The notes under the pieces were generated by a model that made no database searches, had not been told where the DNA came from, and saw only the letters and a program-made list of their open reading frames with translations. A stretch of 13,559 nucleotides of DNA. It comes from Gammaproteobacteria bacterium (lineage in GTDB: Bacteria; Pseudomonadota; Gammaproteobacteria; Xanthomonadales; Xanthomonadaceae). This document shows positions 6,713 through 13,330 of the stretch, piece after piece (positions within the stretch are counted from its first letter, which is position 1; each line of letters opens with the position of its first letter). The position numbers and the translations under genes are program-made. Location: the NCBI GenBank assembly GCA_026398715.1, contig JAPLSI010000228.1, positions 1 through 13,559 of the forward strand, written 5' to 3'.

Positions 6713-7165
6713 TTATTCGAGTGAAAGGATGGTTTTCCAGTGCGCGGCGCTGACCGGCATCACCGACAGCCGGCTGCCGCGACGCAGCAGTTCCATGCCG
6801 TCGAGCCGGTCGCCGGACGCGCGCAATTCTTCCAGCGAAATGATCCGCGACAGCTTGCGCTTGAAGCTTACGTCCACCAGTTGCCAGCGCGGTTCCTCTT
6901 GCGTGGCCTTCGGATCGTAGTAATCGGATTTTTTCTGGAACTGGGTCGGGTCCGGATAGGCGTCGCTGGCGACTTCCGCCACGCCTACCACGCCCGGCAC
7001 CTTGGTGTTGGAGTGATAGAACAACACACCGTCGCCGACCGCCATCTGCCGCATGAAATTGCGCGCCAGGTAATTGCGCACGCCGCTCCAGGGCTCGCGT
7101 CCGACGCGTTGCAGGTCGTCGATGGAAAATGCCTCGGGTTCGGATTTCATCAGCCAATATTTCAT
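6713..7165 (-). CDS. EVE-domain protein (Thy28-like)
   Basis: A 150-residue single-domain protein. The N-terminal MKYWLMKSEPEAFSIDDL is the hallmark of the EVE domain (PUA-like fold). VRNYLARNFMRQM, VGDGVLFYHSNTKVPGVVGV and the late RLSVMPVSAAHW block also match the family. EVE domains bind modified bases in DNA or RNA; in standalone bacterial members the physiological ligand is not settled. The gene lies 10 bp downstream of ygfA and 15 bp upstream of rpiA, so it reads as part of one transcript. Nothing here suggests a restriction or defence role. Confidence 0.9.
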   Translation of the reverse strand: MKYWLMKSEPEAFSIDDLQRVGREPWSGVRNYLARNFMRQMAVGDGVLFYHSNTKVPGVVGVAEVASDAYPDPTQFQKKSDYYDPKATQEEPRWQLVDVSFKRKLSRIISLEELRASGDRLDGMELLRRGSRLSVMPVSAAHWKTILSLE

Positions 7166-7175
7166 GCCGCCATTG

Positions 7176-7799
7176 TCACCCGGCCGGCCGGCAAATCAGA
7201 AGCTCCTTGTCGGTCACCACGGCGTCCAGGGCAACGTCCCAGGGGTCGCTGGGCAGGTCCGGAACTTCCTGGGCGGCATAACCGACGCCAATCAGGCGCG
7301 GCTGTGCGCCTGGCAGGCGGGGGAAGGCCAGGCTGCGGTCGTAGAAGCCGCCGCCCATGCCCAGCCGCGCGCCCGCGCGTGTAAAGGCCAGCAGCGGCAT
7401 CAGGATCACCGCCATGTCGGTCGGCAGCAACTGCGCGTCGGGGGTCAGGGCCGGCTCGGGAATGCCGAAGCGATTGCTTTCGAGCAGGTCGCCCGGTCGC
7501 CACGGCGCGAAGCGAAGGGTCTTGTCGGGTTGGATGCACGGCAGGCACCACACCTGGTCGGCGCGCAGCCGCATCTGCAGGACATGCAAGGGTACTTCGC
7601 CGCCCATGGCCCAATAGCCGGCGACGTAGCCCGCGACATTGAACAGGGGATGCGAGAGCAACTGGTTGCTGACCGCTTCGGCGGCCTGCATTCGTTCGCT
7701 GGCGGAAAAACCCTGGCGCCGTGCGCCAAGCGTAGCGCGCAGTTCGCGTTTTTCGCGGGCGCGGGACTGGGGTCCAGTCAAGATTGCATCCTCCGCCAT
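7176..7799 (-). CDS. ygfA: 5-formyltetrahydrofolate cyclo-ligase
   Basis: A protein of the 5-FCL/MTHFS family (207 residues from the ATG at 7799), which converts 5-formyl-THF to 5,10-methenyl-THF with ATP. Visible blocks are REKRELRATLGARR near the N-terminus (substrate and ATP side), the central VWCLPCIQPDKTLRF, and the conserved MPLLAFTRAGARLGMGGGFYDR with the Gly-rich ATP site. The start is uncertain. The ATG at 7799 has no ribosome site and lies inside the predicted 6S RNA closing stem. An in-frame TTG at 7781 has GGAGG exactly 8 bp upstream and would give 201 residues. A still longer frame (to 7853) overlaps the body of 6S RNA and is unlikely. The gene lies directly downstream of 6S RNA, as in E. 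coli. Confidence 0.88.
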   Translation of the reverse strand: MAEDAILTGPQSRAREKRELRATLGARRQGFSASERMQAAEAVSNQLLSHPLFNVAGYVAGYWAMGGEVPLHVLQMRLRADQVWCLPCIQPDKTLRFAPWRPGDLLESNRFGIPEPALTPDAQLLPTDMAVILMPLLAFTRAGARLGMGGGFYDRSLAFPRLPGAQPRLIGVGYAAQEVPDLPSDPWDVALDAVVTDKELLICRPAG

Positions 7800-7972
7800 G
7801 TCGATGCTTGCGAAACGACCTTGATCCCTAGGATCAAGTGGGCACCTGCGCAATCACATCAGGCTTTCCGCAACAGGGCGGACATGCACACCGCGATCGC
7901 GCGCGATTCCCAGGTCGTGTTTATGGGACAAGGCGTATGTTAGCGCACGCTGTCGAACACGGCAGAGGATAC
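7786..7972 (-). ncRNA. ssrS: 6S RNA (SsrS)
   Basis: Roughly 187 nt, the usual 6S length, lying between zapA and ygfA as in other gammaproteobacteria. The closing stem pairs ATCCTCTGCC (7970-7961) with GGCGGAGGAT (7797-7788), with one G-U pair. Near the 3' side, CTTGATCC-CTA-GGATCAAG (7820-7838) matches the conserved small hairpin that in E. coli is TTGAACC-AAG-GGTTCAA. The 5' GTTCGACAGCG segment and the 3' TTTCGCAAGC segment flank the expected central bubble. A -10 box TATACT (7984-7979) is placed for a start near 7972. 6S RNA mimics an open promoter and sequesters sigma70 RNA polymerase. The ends are estimated; the 3' end overlaps the possible ygfA start. Confidence 0.85.
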
Positions 7973-7978
7973 GAAATC

Positions 7979-7984
7979 AGTATA
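7979..7984 (-). promoter_or_regulatory. -10 element of the 6S RNA promoter
   Basis: TATACT on the minus strand, 7 bp before the predicted first base of the 6S closing stem and within the 47-bp gap after zapA. It is a 5/6 match to TATAAT. No convincing -35 hexamer is seen at the normal distance. Confidence 0.55.
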
Positions 7985-8019
7985 GCGCCGTGTTTTTCGG
8001 ATTGCGTGAATATTTCGAA

Positions 8020-8319
8020 TCAACGCATCGCGATCGAATCGAACAACCCATCCAGCTTGCGGTTCAATTCGTTCAAGGTGCGCGCGATGGACTGGTCCTG
8101 CGCGCCGCCCTGTTGCTTGCCCTGCAACAATTCCGCCGCCAGGTTGAGCGCCGTCAGCACCGCCACGCGGTCCAGTGCCGCCGTGCGGTTGCTGCCACGC
8201 ACCTCGCGCATGCGCGCATCCAGAAACTGTGCGGCAGCGTGCAGTTTTTCCTGCTCGCCCGGCTCGCAGCCGACGGTGAACTCGCGATCGAGCACCCTCA
8301 CGTTGACGGGTTCGCTCAC
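8020..8319 (-). CDS. zapA: Cell division protein ZapA
   Basis: A 99-residue ZapA, a cytoplasmic protein that binds FtsZ and bundles protofilaments at the division ring. The N-terminal globular part begins SEPVNVRVLDREFTVGCEPGE, and the conserved DRVAVLTALNLAAELL helix (residues 50-65) leads into a C-terminal coiled coil (about 70-97). The start is the GTG at 8319, whose bases overlap the stop of the upstream coiled-coil gene (GTGA), showing translational coupling. 6S RNA follows 47 bp downstream. Length is normal. Confidence 0.93.
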   Translation of the reverse strand: MSEPVNVRVLDREFTVGCEPGEQEKLHAAAQFLDARMREVRGSNRTAALDRVAVLTALNLAAELLQGKQQGGAQDQSIARTLNELNRKLDGLFDSIAMR

Positions 8320-8537
8320 GCGTTGTTCTCCAGCGATTTCAATCGGTTGATCATCGCCTCGACGCGCGACCGCGCCAGTTCGTTCTTGTTCAACAGTTGC
8401 GCGCGCTCGTTCACCAGTTGTTCCTGGCCCTGGCGCAGGCTGCGGTTTTCCTCCGCCAACCTGCGGGTCAGGTCGAGCAGTTTTTCGATGCGGGCGGCCA
8501 GTTGCTGGACGGCAGCCAGGTTGTCGTTGGAATCCAT
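8316..8537 (-). CDS. Small ZapB-like coiled-coil protein (TIGR02449-type)
   Basis: A 73-residue, highly charged protein, predicted to be almost entirely a coiled coil from about residue 8 to 68 (ARIEKLLDLTRRLAEENRSL with a leucine-rich heptad pattern). It resembles the short TIGR02449 family usually found immediately upstream of zapA in gammaproteobacteria, and it is similar in size and style to ZapB. The stop overlaps the zapA start, so the two proteins are made in a coupled way and may act together at the FtsZ ring. The function is inferred from position and shape. Confidence 0.85.
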   Translation of the reverse strand: MDSNDNLAAVQQLAARIEKLLDLTRRLAEENRSLRQGQEQLVNERAQLLNKNELARSRVEAMINRLKSLENNA

Positions 8538-8585
8538 CGCTGCAAGATAGGCCGCGGGTCTGGCCGGGTCAACAGGACGAATGCA

Positions 8586-10805
8586 CTAGCCCATCGCCGG
8601 CGCGGCCGGCAGCAACAGGTCGGGACGCCAGCCGCGGATGAATGCCAGGCAGCGGTCGCCGTCGATCGGCCGGGACAGCCAGTGGCCCTGGATCTCGTCG
8701 CAGCCCTGCTGGCGCAGGAAGTTCAGCTGGTCCTCGGTTTCCACGCCCTCGGCAATCACGGTCAGCCCCAGCGAATGGCCCATCGTGACGATGGTCGAGG
8801 TGATGGCCTCGTCGTCCGCGTCGCGGGTCAGGTCGTCGATGAACTCCTTGTCGATCTTCAGCGTGTCGATCGGCAGCCGCTTGAGGTAGACCAGCGAGGA
8901 ATAGCCCGTGCCGAAATCGTCGATCGCCAGGCTCACGCCCAGCCGGCGCAGTTCGTTGAGGACGGCCGTGGTCTGTTCGGCGTTCTGCATCACCATGCTT
9001 TCGGTCAGTTCGAGCTCGATGCGGTCGGCAGGCAGTTCGGTGGCGTCGAGCAGGCGCTTCAGGTAGCCCACCAGGTTGCCGCGCAGCAGCTGCAGCACGG
9101 ACACGTTCACGCCCACGCAAATCTCGGTCAGCCCCTGCGTGCGCCAAGACTTCAACTGGCGGCAGGCCTCGCCCAGCACCCACTCGCCGATGGAAACGAT
9201 CAGGCCGCTTTCTTCCGCCAGCGGGATGAATACCGTCGGCGCAATCTCGCCCAGATCCGCGCTGTTCCAGCGCAGCAGGGCTTCCACGCCGGTGATGCTG
9301 CCGTCCACCAGCGACATCCTTGGCTGGTACACCAGGCGGAACTCGCCGCGCTCCAGCGCCTTGCGCAGCGCCGAGATGATCGCCGCGCGCTGGCGCGCTT
9401 CGGCATCCATCGTCTCGTTGTAGATCTGGTAGGTGTTGCGACCTTCCGCCTTGGCCTGGTACATCGCGGTGTCCGCGAATTTCAGCAGGTCCGTCGGCAC
9501 CAGTGCGTGGTCGGGGTACAGGCTGATGCCGAGCGAGGGCGTGATGCTGACGTCGTGCCGCTCGTCCACGTCCAGCGGCGTGCTGAAGGCGGTCAGGATG
9601 TCGCGCGCCATGCGCTCGACCGCCACCAGGCTTTCCACGTCTTCCAGCACCACCGTGAACTCATCGCCGCCCAGGCGCGCCACCGTGTCGGAGGCGCTGA
9701 CCGTGGACTGCAGGCGCGCTGCCGCGGCCTTCAGCAGGCGGTCGCCAGCGGCGTGGCCCAGCGAATCGTTGATGTCCTTGAACCGGTCAAGGTCCAGGAA
9801 CAACACCGCCACCCGGGTCTCCTGCCGACGCGCGCGGATGATGGCGCGGCCCAGCCGTTCCGACAGCAGCGCGCGATTGGGCAGGCCGGTCAGCGTGTCG
9901 TAGTTGGCCAGGTAGCGCAGCTCCTGCTCAGCCCGCTTCTTGTCGGTGATGTCATTGACCACCGCCACGAAATGGCTGCGCATGCCCAGCGAATCGCGCA
10001 CTTCCGACATCTCGATCCAGCCCAGGAACTCCTCGTCGTCCTTGCGCCGCTGCCACATCTCGCCGGCCCAGTGCCCGGTCCGCTCCAGGATGTCGCGCAC
10101 GCGCCGATAGAAGTCGGGGCTGTGCTGGCTGGAATCGAGCATGTTCGAATTCTGTCCGGTCACTTCCTCTTCGCTGTAGCCGGTGATGCGCGAGAACGAC
10201 GGGTTCACCGAGATGAAGGCGAAGTCCAGGTCGATCACCGCCACCGCTTCACTCATGCTGCGCAACACTTCCAGGGCCACGCGGCGCTCGCGTTCGGCGC
10301 GTCGGATGGCGGTGATGTCGCGCGCGGTGCCGGCCATGCGCAGCGGGCTGCCCGATTCATCGCGCTCCACCACCTTGCCGCGCGACCGCACCCAGACCCA
10401 CTCGCCATTGGCGCCGCGGATCCGGTGTTCGGAGTCGTAGATTTCGGCGTGGCCGACGATGTGTTCCTGCAACAACTTCTGCACGCGGGGCAGGTCGTCG
10501 GGGTGCACGGAGTTGTTGCGCCACTCGTCGGTGCTCATGGTTTCCAGCGAGCCCTGGCCGAACAGCTGGTTGGCGCCCAGCCGGTAAAGGCTGTTGTCGC
10601 GGATGTTCCAGTCCCAGAACTCATCCCCCGATCCCCACAGCGCCAGGTTCAGCCTTGCCTCGCGTTCGCGGATCTGGCCCATCAGCAGGTCTTCCTGCTC
10701 GCGCCGGCGGCTTACCAGCCGCCAGAACAGCCACGACAGCCCGATGGCCGCGATAAGCGCCACGATTTGCAGGTAGGGCAGGGTACCTTCCGCCACGGGT
10801 GGCAT
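8586..10805 (-). CDS. Membrane-anchored PAS-PAS-GGDEF-EAL c-di-GMP turnover protein
   Basis: A 739-residue signalling protein. Layout: one transmembrane helix (about 11-30), PAS 1 (about 52-168), PAS 2 (about 173-289), GGDEF (about 298-463) and EAL (about 473-725). The GGDEF signature RLGGDEF (378-383) is intact. The inhibitory I-site RxxD is not: the position reads SASD (370-373). The EAL domain keeps its set: GVEALLRW with Glu508, Asn567 in VNVS, ELTES (599-603), IDDFGTGYSS (628-637), Lys650 in LKIDKEF, AEGVET (685-690) and Gln706, so phosphodiesterase activity is likely. The start is the ATG at 10805. A promoter (TTGTCG-N17-TACACT) ends 19 bp before it, and the longer in-frame extension crosses this promoter and the divergent ygfB start. 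The signal sensed by the PAS domains is unknown. Confidence 0.94.
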   Translation of the reverse strand: MPPVAEGTLPYLQIVALIAAIGLSWLFWRLVSRRREQEDLLMGQIREREARLNLALWGSGDEFWDWNIRDNSLYRLGANQLFGQGSLETMSTDEWRNNSVHPDDLPRVQKLLQEHIVGHAEIYDSEHRIRGANGEWVWVRSRGKVVERDESGSPLRMAGTARDITAIRRAERERRVALEVLRSMSEAVAVIDLDFAFISVNPSFSRITGYSEEEVTGQNSNMLDSSQHSPDFYRRVRDILERTGHWAGEMWQRRKDDEEFLGWIEMSEVRDSLGMRSHFVAVVNDITDKKRAEQELRYLANYDTLTGLPNRALLSERLGRAIIRARRQETRVAVLFLDLDRFKDINDSLGHAAGDRLLKAAAARLQSTVSASDTVARLGGDEFTVVLEDVESLVAVERMARDILTAFSTPLDVDERHDVSITPSLGISLYPDHALVPTDLLKFADTAMYQAKAEGRNTYQIYNETMDAEARQRAAIISALRKALERGEFRLVYQPRMSLVDGSITGVEALLRWNSADLGEIAPTVFIPLAEESGLIVSIGEWVLGEACRQLKSWRTQGLTEICVGVNVSVLQLLRGNLVGYLKRLLDATELPADRIELELTESMVMQNAEQTTAVLNELRRLGVSLAIDDFGTGYSSLVYLKRLPIDTLKIDKEFIDDLTRDADDEAITSTIVTMGHSLGLTVIAEGVETEDQLNFLRQQGCDEIQGHWLSRPIDGDRCLAFIRGWRPDLLLPAAPAMG

Positions 10806-10823
10806 CCTGGATGAGTGAGGAGC

Positions 10824-10852
10824 AGTGTAGGTTTGTGAAAGACCGGCGACAA
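10824..10852 (-). promoter_or_regulatory. Sigma70 promoter of the GGDEF-EAL gene
   Basis: On the minus strand, TTGTCG (10852-10847), a 17-bp spacer and TACACT (10829-10824) make a good sigma70 promoter. The predicted start near 10817 leaves a leader of about 12 nt before the ATG at 10805, which supports that start codon. The region is shared with divergent ygfB, where TAGAAT at 10872-10877 is a possible -10 element. Confidence 0.6.
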
Positions 10853-10902
10853 GCCGAACGCACTGGCTTGCTAGAATGGGCCACACCCCTGGCCGGCGCC
10901 CC

Positions 10903-11457
10903 ATGAACTCCATCGAACTGCCCGATTACGCCGACATCAGCGACCAGATCAACCGCATGCAACTGGGCGTGGATGCATCCGAGCTGCATGGTTCGTTGTG
11001 CGGCTACCTGTCCGGCGGCGCGCCGCCACCCGAACGCGGCAACTGGCTGGGCACGGTAATGGCCGAGCCTGAATCAATAGCCGTCGAACCCGACAGTGCG
11101 CTGGATCGCATGTTCGTCGCCACCGAACAACTGATCGAAGCGCCCGATTTCGGCTTCGACCTGCTGCTGCCGAATATCGACACACCGGTGATCGAGCGCG
11201 GCGATGCGCTGATGAGCTGGTGTCGCGGATTCCTCGGCGGCTTCGGCCTGTCGGCGGGCGCCTCGCCGCCCTTGTCGGAAGAATCACAGGACGCGCTCGG
11301 CGACCTGGCGCGCATGGCCGCCAGCGACCTGGCCTACGACGATGACGAAGCCGACGAGCAGGCACTGGAAGAAGTGGCCGAATTCGTGCGCGTCGCCGCC
11401 TTGTTGCTGCACAGCGATTGCGTGCTGGCGCCGCGCCACCGACGATCTTTGAACTGA
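10903..11457 (+). CDS. ygfB: UPF0149 family protein YgfB
   Basis: A 184-residue protein of the UPF0149/YgfB family. The N-terminal ELHGSLCGYLSGG block and the MSWCRGFLGGFGLS block (residues 104-117) are the conserved features. The C-terminal half is acidic (YDDDEADEQALEEVAEFVRV). The start is the ATG at 10903, which gives the usual family N-terminus; an upstream frame from 10876 is rejected because it begins at the -10 region. It is followed 13 bp later by pepP, the arrangement seen in many gammaproteobacteria. A YgfB protein is reported to influence gene regulation in Pseudomonas aeruginosa, but the biochemical role in general is not settled. Confidence 0.92.
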   Translation: MNSIELPDYADISDQINRMQLGVDASELHGSLCGYLSGGAPPPERGNWLGTVMAEPESIAVEPDSALDRMFVATEQLIEAPDFGFDLLLPNIDTPVIERGDALMSWCRGFLGGFGLSAGASPPLSEESQDALGDLARMAASDLAYDDDEADEQALEEVAEFVRVAALLLHSDCVLAPRHRRSLN

Positions 11458-11470
11458 GGACGATCCGACG

Positions 11471-12781
11471 ATGATCAAGGCCGCAGAATTCGCCAGGCGC
11501 CGCAAGCAGCTGATGCGCATGGCGGACGACGACTCCATCCTGATCCTCCCGGCCGCGCCGGAACGAATCCGCAGCAAGGACACCACGTTTCCGTACCGCC
11601 AGGACAGCGATTTCTGGTACCTGAGTGGTTTCGCCGAACCCGAAGCGGTGCTGGTGCTGGTGCCGGGGCGCAAGCATGGCGAAGCGCTGATGTTCTGCCG
11701 CGAACGCGATGCCGCCAAGGAAGCCTGGGACGGCCCGCGCGCTGGACCCGAGGGCGCCATCGAACATTTCGGCATGGACGATGCCTTCCCCATCACCGAC
11801 CTCGACGACATCCTGCCCGGCCTGCTGGAAGGTCGCAGCCGCGTCTACTACCACTTCGGCCGCGACAAGGACTTCGACCTCACGCTGATCGGCTGGGTGA
11901 ACCGCGTGCGCGCCATGTCGCGCCAGGGTGCGCAGTCACCGCACGAATTCCTCGAACTCGGCCACCTGCTGCACGAGTTGCGCCTGTTCAAGAGCAAGGA
12001 AGAAATGCGCCTGATGCAGCACGCCGCCGACGTCGCCTGCCAGGCGCAGGTGGCGGCCATGCTCGCAACACGCCACGGCGCGCACGAATTCGAAGTGGAA
12101 GCCGCGTTGCAGTACGTGTATCGGAAAAATGATTGCGTCGCCGCCTACGAGCCCATCGTCGGCGCCGGCGCCAATGGCTGCGTGCTGCACTACCGCGCCA
12201 ACAACGCGCCGATGGCCGACGGCGACCTGCTGCTGGTGGACGCCGGCGCCGAATACGCCAACTACGCCTCCGACATCACCCGCACCTGGCCGGTCAGCGG
12301 CGAATATTCGACCGAACAACGCGCCCTCTACCAGATCGTACTCGACGCGCAAAAAGCCGCGCTCGAAAAAGCCCGCCCCGGCCAACACTGGATCGCCGGC
12401 CACGAAGCCGCGGTGGAAACAATTACCGACGGTTTACTGTCACTGGGATTGTTGAAGGGTACGCTGAAGAAGAACCTCGCATCCGGCGACTACAAGCGCT
12501 TCTACATGCACAAGACCGGCCACTGGCTCGGCCTGGACGTGCACGACGTCGGCGAATACAAGGTCGCCGGCGACTTCCGCGAACTCGAACCCGGCATGGT
12601 CTTCACCATCGAACCGGGCATCTACATCGCGCCCGGCACGAAAGGCGTCCCCGCGAAATACCAGGGCATCGGCATCCGCATCGAGGACGACGTGCTGATC
12701 ACGAAAGACGGCCACCGCGTCCTCACCAACGACGTCCCCCGCGAAATAGACGCCGTCGAATCGCTCCTCGCAACGCGCTAG
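11471..12781 (+). CDS. pepP: Xaa-Pro aminopeptidase P
   Basis: A 436-residue M24 metallopeptidase that removes N-terminal residues preceding proline, in the cytoplasm. The N-terminal AMP_N domain covers about 1-170 (DFWYLSGFAEPEAVLVLVPG). The pita-bread catalytic domain follows, with the five metal ligands Asp257 (LLVDAGAEY), Asp268 (SDITRTWPVSG), His351 (GHWLGLDVHD), Glu381 (TIEPGIYI) and Glu405 (GIRIEDDVL). Length equals E. coli PepP. The ATG at 11471 is preceded by GAGGA within the ygfB stop region, and the 13-bp gap implies a ygfB-pepP operon. In many relatives this operon continues into ubiH and ubiI. Here it is followed instead by a repeat region and convergent holC. Confidence 0.96.
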   Translation: MIKAAEFARRRKQLMRMADDDSILILPAAPERIRSKDTTFPYRQDSDFWYLSGFAEPEAVLVLVPGRKHGEALMFCRERDAAKEAWDGPRAGPEGAIEHFGMDDAFPITDLDDILPGLLEGRSRVYYHFGRDKDFDLTLIGWVNRVRAMSRQGAQSPHEFLELGHLLHELRLFKSKEEMRLMQHAADVACQAQVAAMLATRHGAHEFEVEAALQYVYRKNDCVAAYEPIVGAGANGCVLHYRANNAPMADGDLLLVDAGAEYANYASDITRTWPVSGEYSTEQRALYQIVLDAQKAALEKARPGQHWIAGHEAAVETITDGLLSLGLLKGTLKKNLASGDYKRFYMHKTGHWLGLDVHDVGEYKVAGDFRELEPGMVFTIEPGIYIAPGTKGVPAKYQGIGIRIEDDVLITKDGHRVLTNDVPREIDAVESLLATR

Positions 12782-12826
12782 AACTTTCTGCCGATAGCGC
12801 GCCGCCTCGGTCTGCGCGGCGGACAC

Positions 12827-13220
12827 TTGTCGGCGCCGGGGGAACCGACTCCGCTGGTCGCCTCGGCGTAGCCGCTCCTGCGGACTCAGAGTCGACCGGT
12901 CGGCCATCCATGGCCGACCTCCTGCGTAGTCAGTCCCCCCGTCACCGCCAAGCGTCCGTCAACGACCGGGGTGGTGTGACGAAGAAGCAAGTTCAAGTCG
13001 TTGACATTCATCGCAGTCGGGAAGCGCTCGATGTGCTTCTTGCTGACGCCGTTGATGTTGACCTTCCACAACACACGATGGTGTCTGACGAACGCTTGGC
13101 GGTGACGGGGGATGGGTTCGCACAGGAGGCCGGCCAGGGATGGCCAACCGGTCGACTCTGAGTCCGCAGGAGCGGCTACGCCGAGTCGACCAGGGCGGAC
13201 CCGCCCCCCGGCGCCGTCAA
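12827..13220. repeat. Composite long inverted repeat (copies B and C with central segment)
   Basis: Two arms of about 141 bp (12827-12967 and 13080-13220) are imperfect reverse complements around a 112-bp unique centre. The longest perfect stretch is 39 bp (12862-12900 with 13147-13185); another starts at CCCCCGTCACCGCCAAGCGT in the left arm. Each arm consists of an outer CGGCGCC-GGGG flank, the same 24-nt core found in copy A, GAGTCGACCGGT, a GGCCAT-type small palindrome and a conserved tail. It fills the whole gap between the pepP stop and the C-terminal end of holC. No transposase is visible. It could be a MITE-like or BIME-like element. Confidence 0.85.
12968..13079. other. Central segment of the composite repeat with coding-like frame
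   Basis: This 112-bp centre is not symmetric. On the minus strand it is open and reads VNINGVSKKHIERFPTAM, then NVNDLNLLLRHTT, continuing into the left arm and ending at TGA in the core near 12886. The composition (mixed, polar) looks more like protein than random GC-rich DNA, but there is no ribosome site and I recognise no family. It may be a fragment of a lost gene or a tiny repeat-borne ORF. Confidence 0.35.
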
Positions 13221-13234
13221 GCGGCTGCGCCAGG

Positions 13235-13330
13235 TCACATGTCGAATTTTTGGACTTCTAGCCCGCGGTTTTTGTAGGCTTTCCACCGCGCCCGCAACGG
13301 CTCGCGCGCGCTTTCATCGGCGGGGACGAC
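13235..13330 (-). pseudogene. holC: C-terminal part of holC beyond a premature TAA
   Basis: Directly after the TAA at 13333-13331, the same frame continues open for 31 codons to TGA at 13237-13235. It reads VVPADESAREPLRARW, then KAYKNRGLEVQKFDM. This has the charged RxRW-KxYKxxG ending of DNA polymerase III chi (E. coli: RERYKAYRVAGFNL). The TAA thus interrupts one gene; GAA, a single change away, is the likely original codon. The fragment ends 15 bp from the right arm of the composite repeat. Confidence 0.8.

Noticed and set aside
8397..10814. An 805-codon open frame on the plus strand opposite the GGDEF-EAL gene
   Set aside because: It mirrors the GC-rich third positions of the real gene, has His/Gln/Ala-rich low-complexity translation and no recognisable domain.
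12133..13161. A 342-codon plus-strand frame overlapping pepP and the repeat
   Set aside because: It is Arg-rich out-of-frame pepP sequence that runs into the repeat arm; only its repeat-borne end is of interest and is reported separately.
12827..13220. CRISPR array or insertion sequence as an explanation of the repeats
   Set aside because: There are only two arms in inverted orientation, no regular spacers, no cas genes and no transposase frame.
13227..13240. A second Clp-like site (TGTGACCTGGCGCAG on the minus strand)
   Set aside because: Only one half-site matches, and it lies at the 3' end of holC where no promoter is expected.
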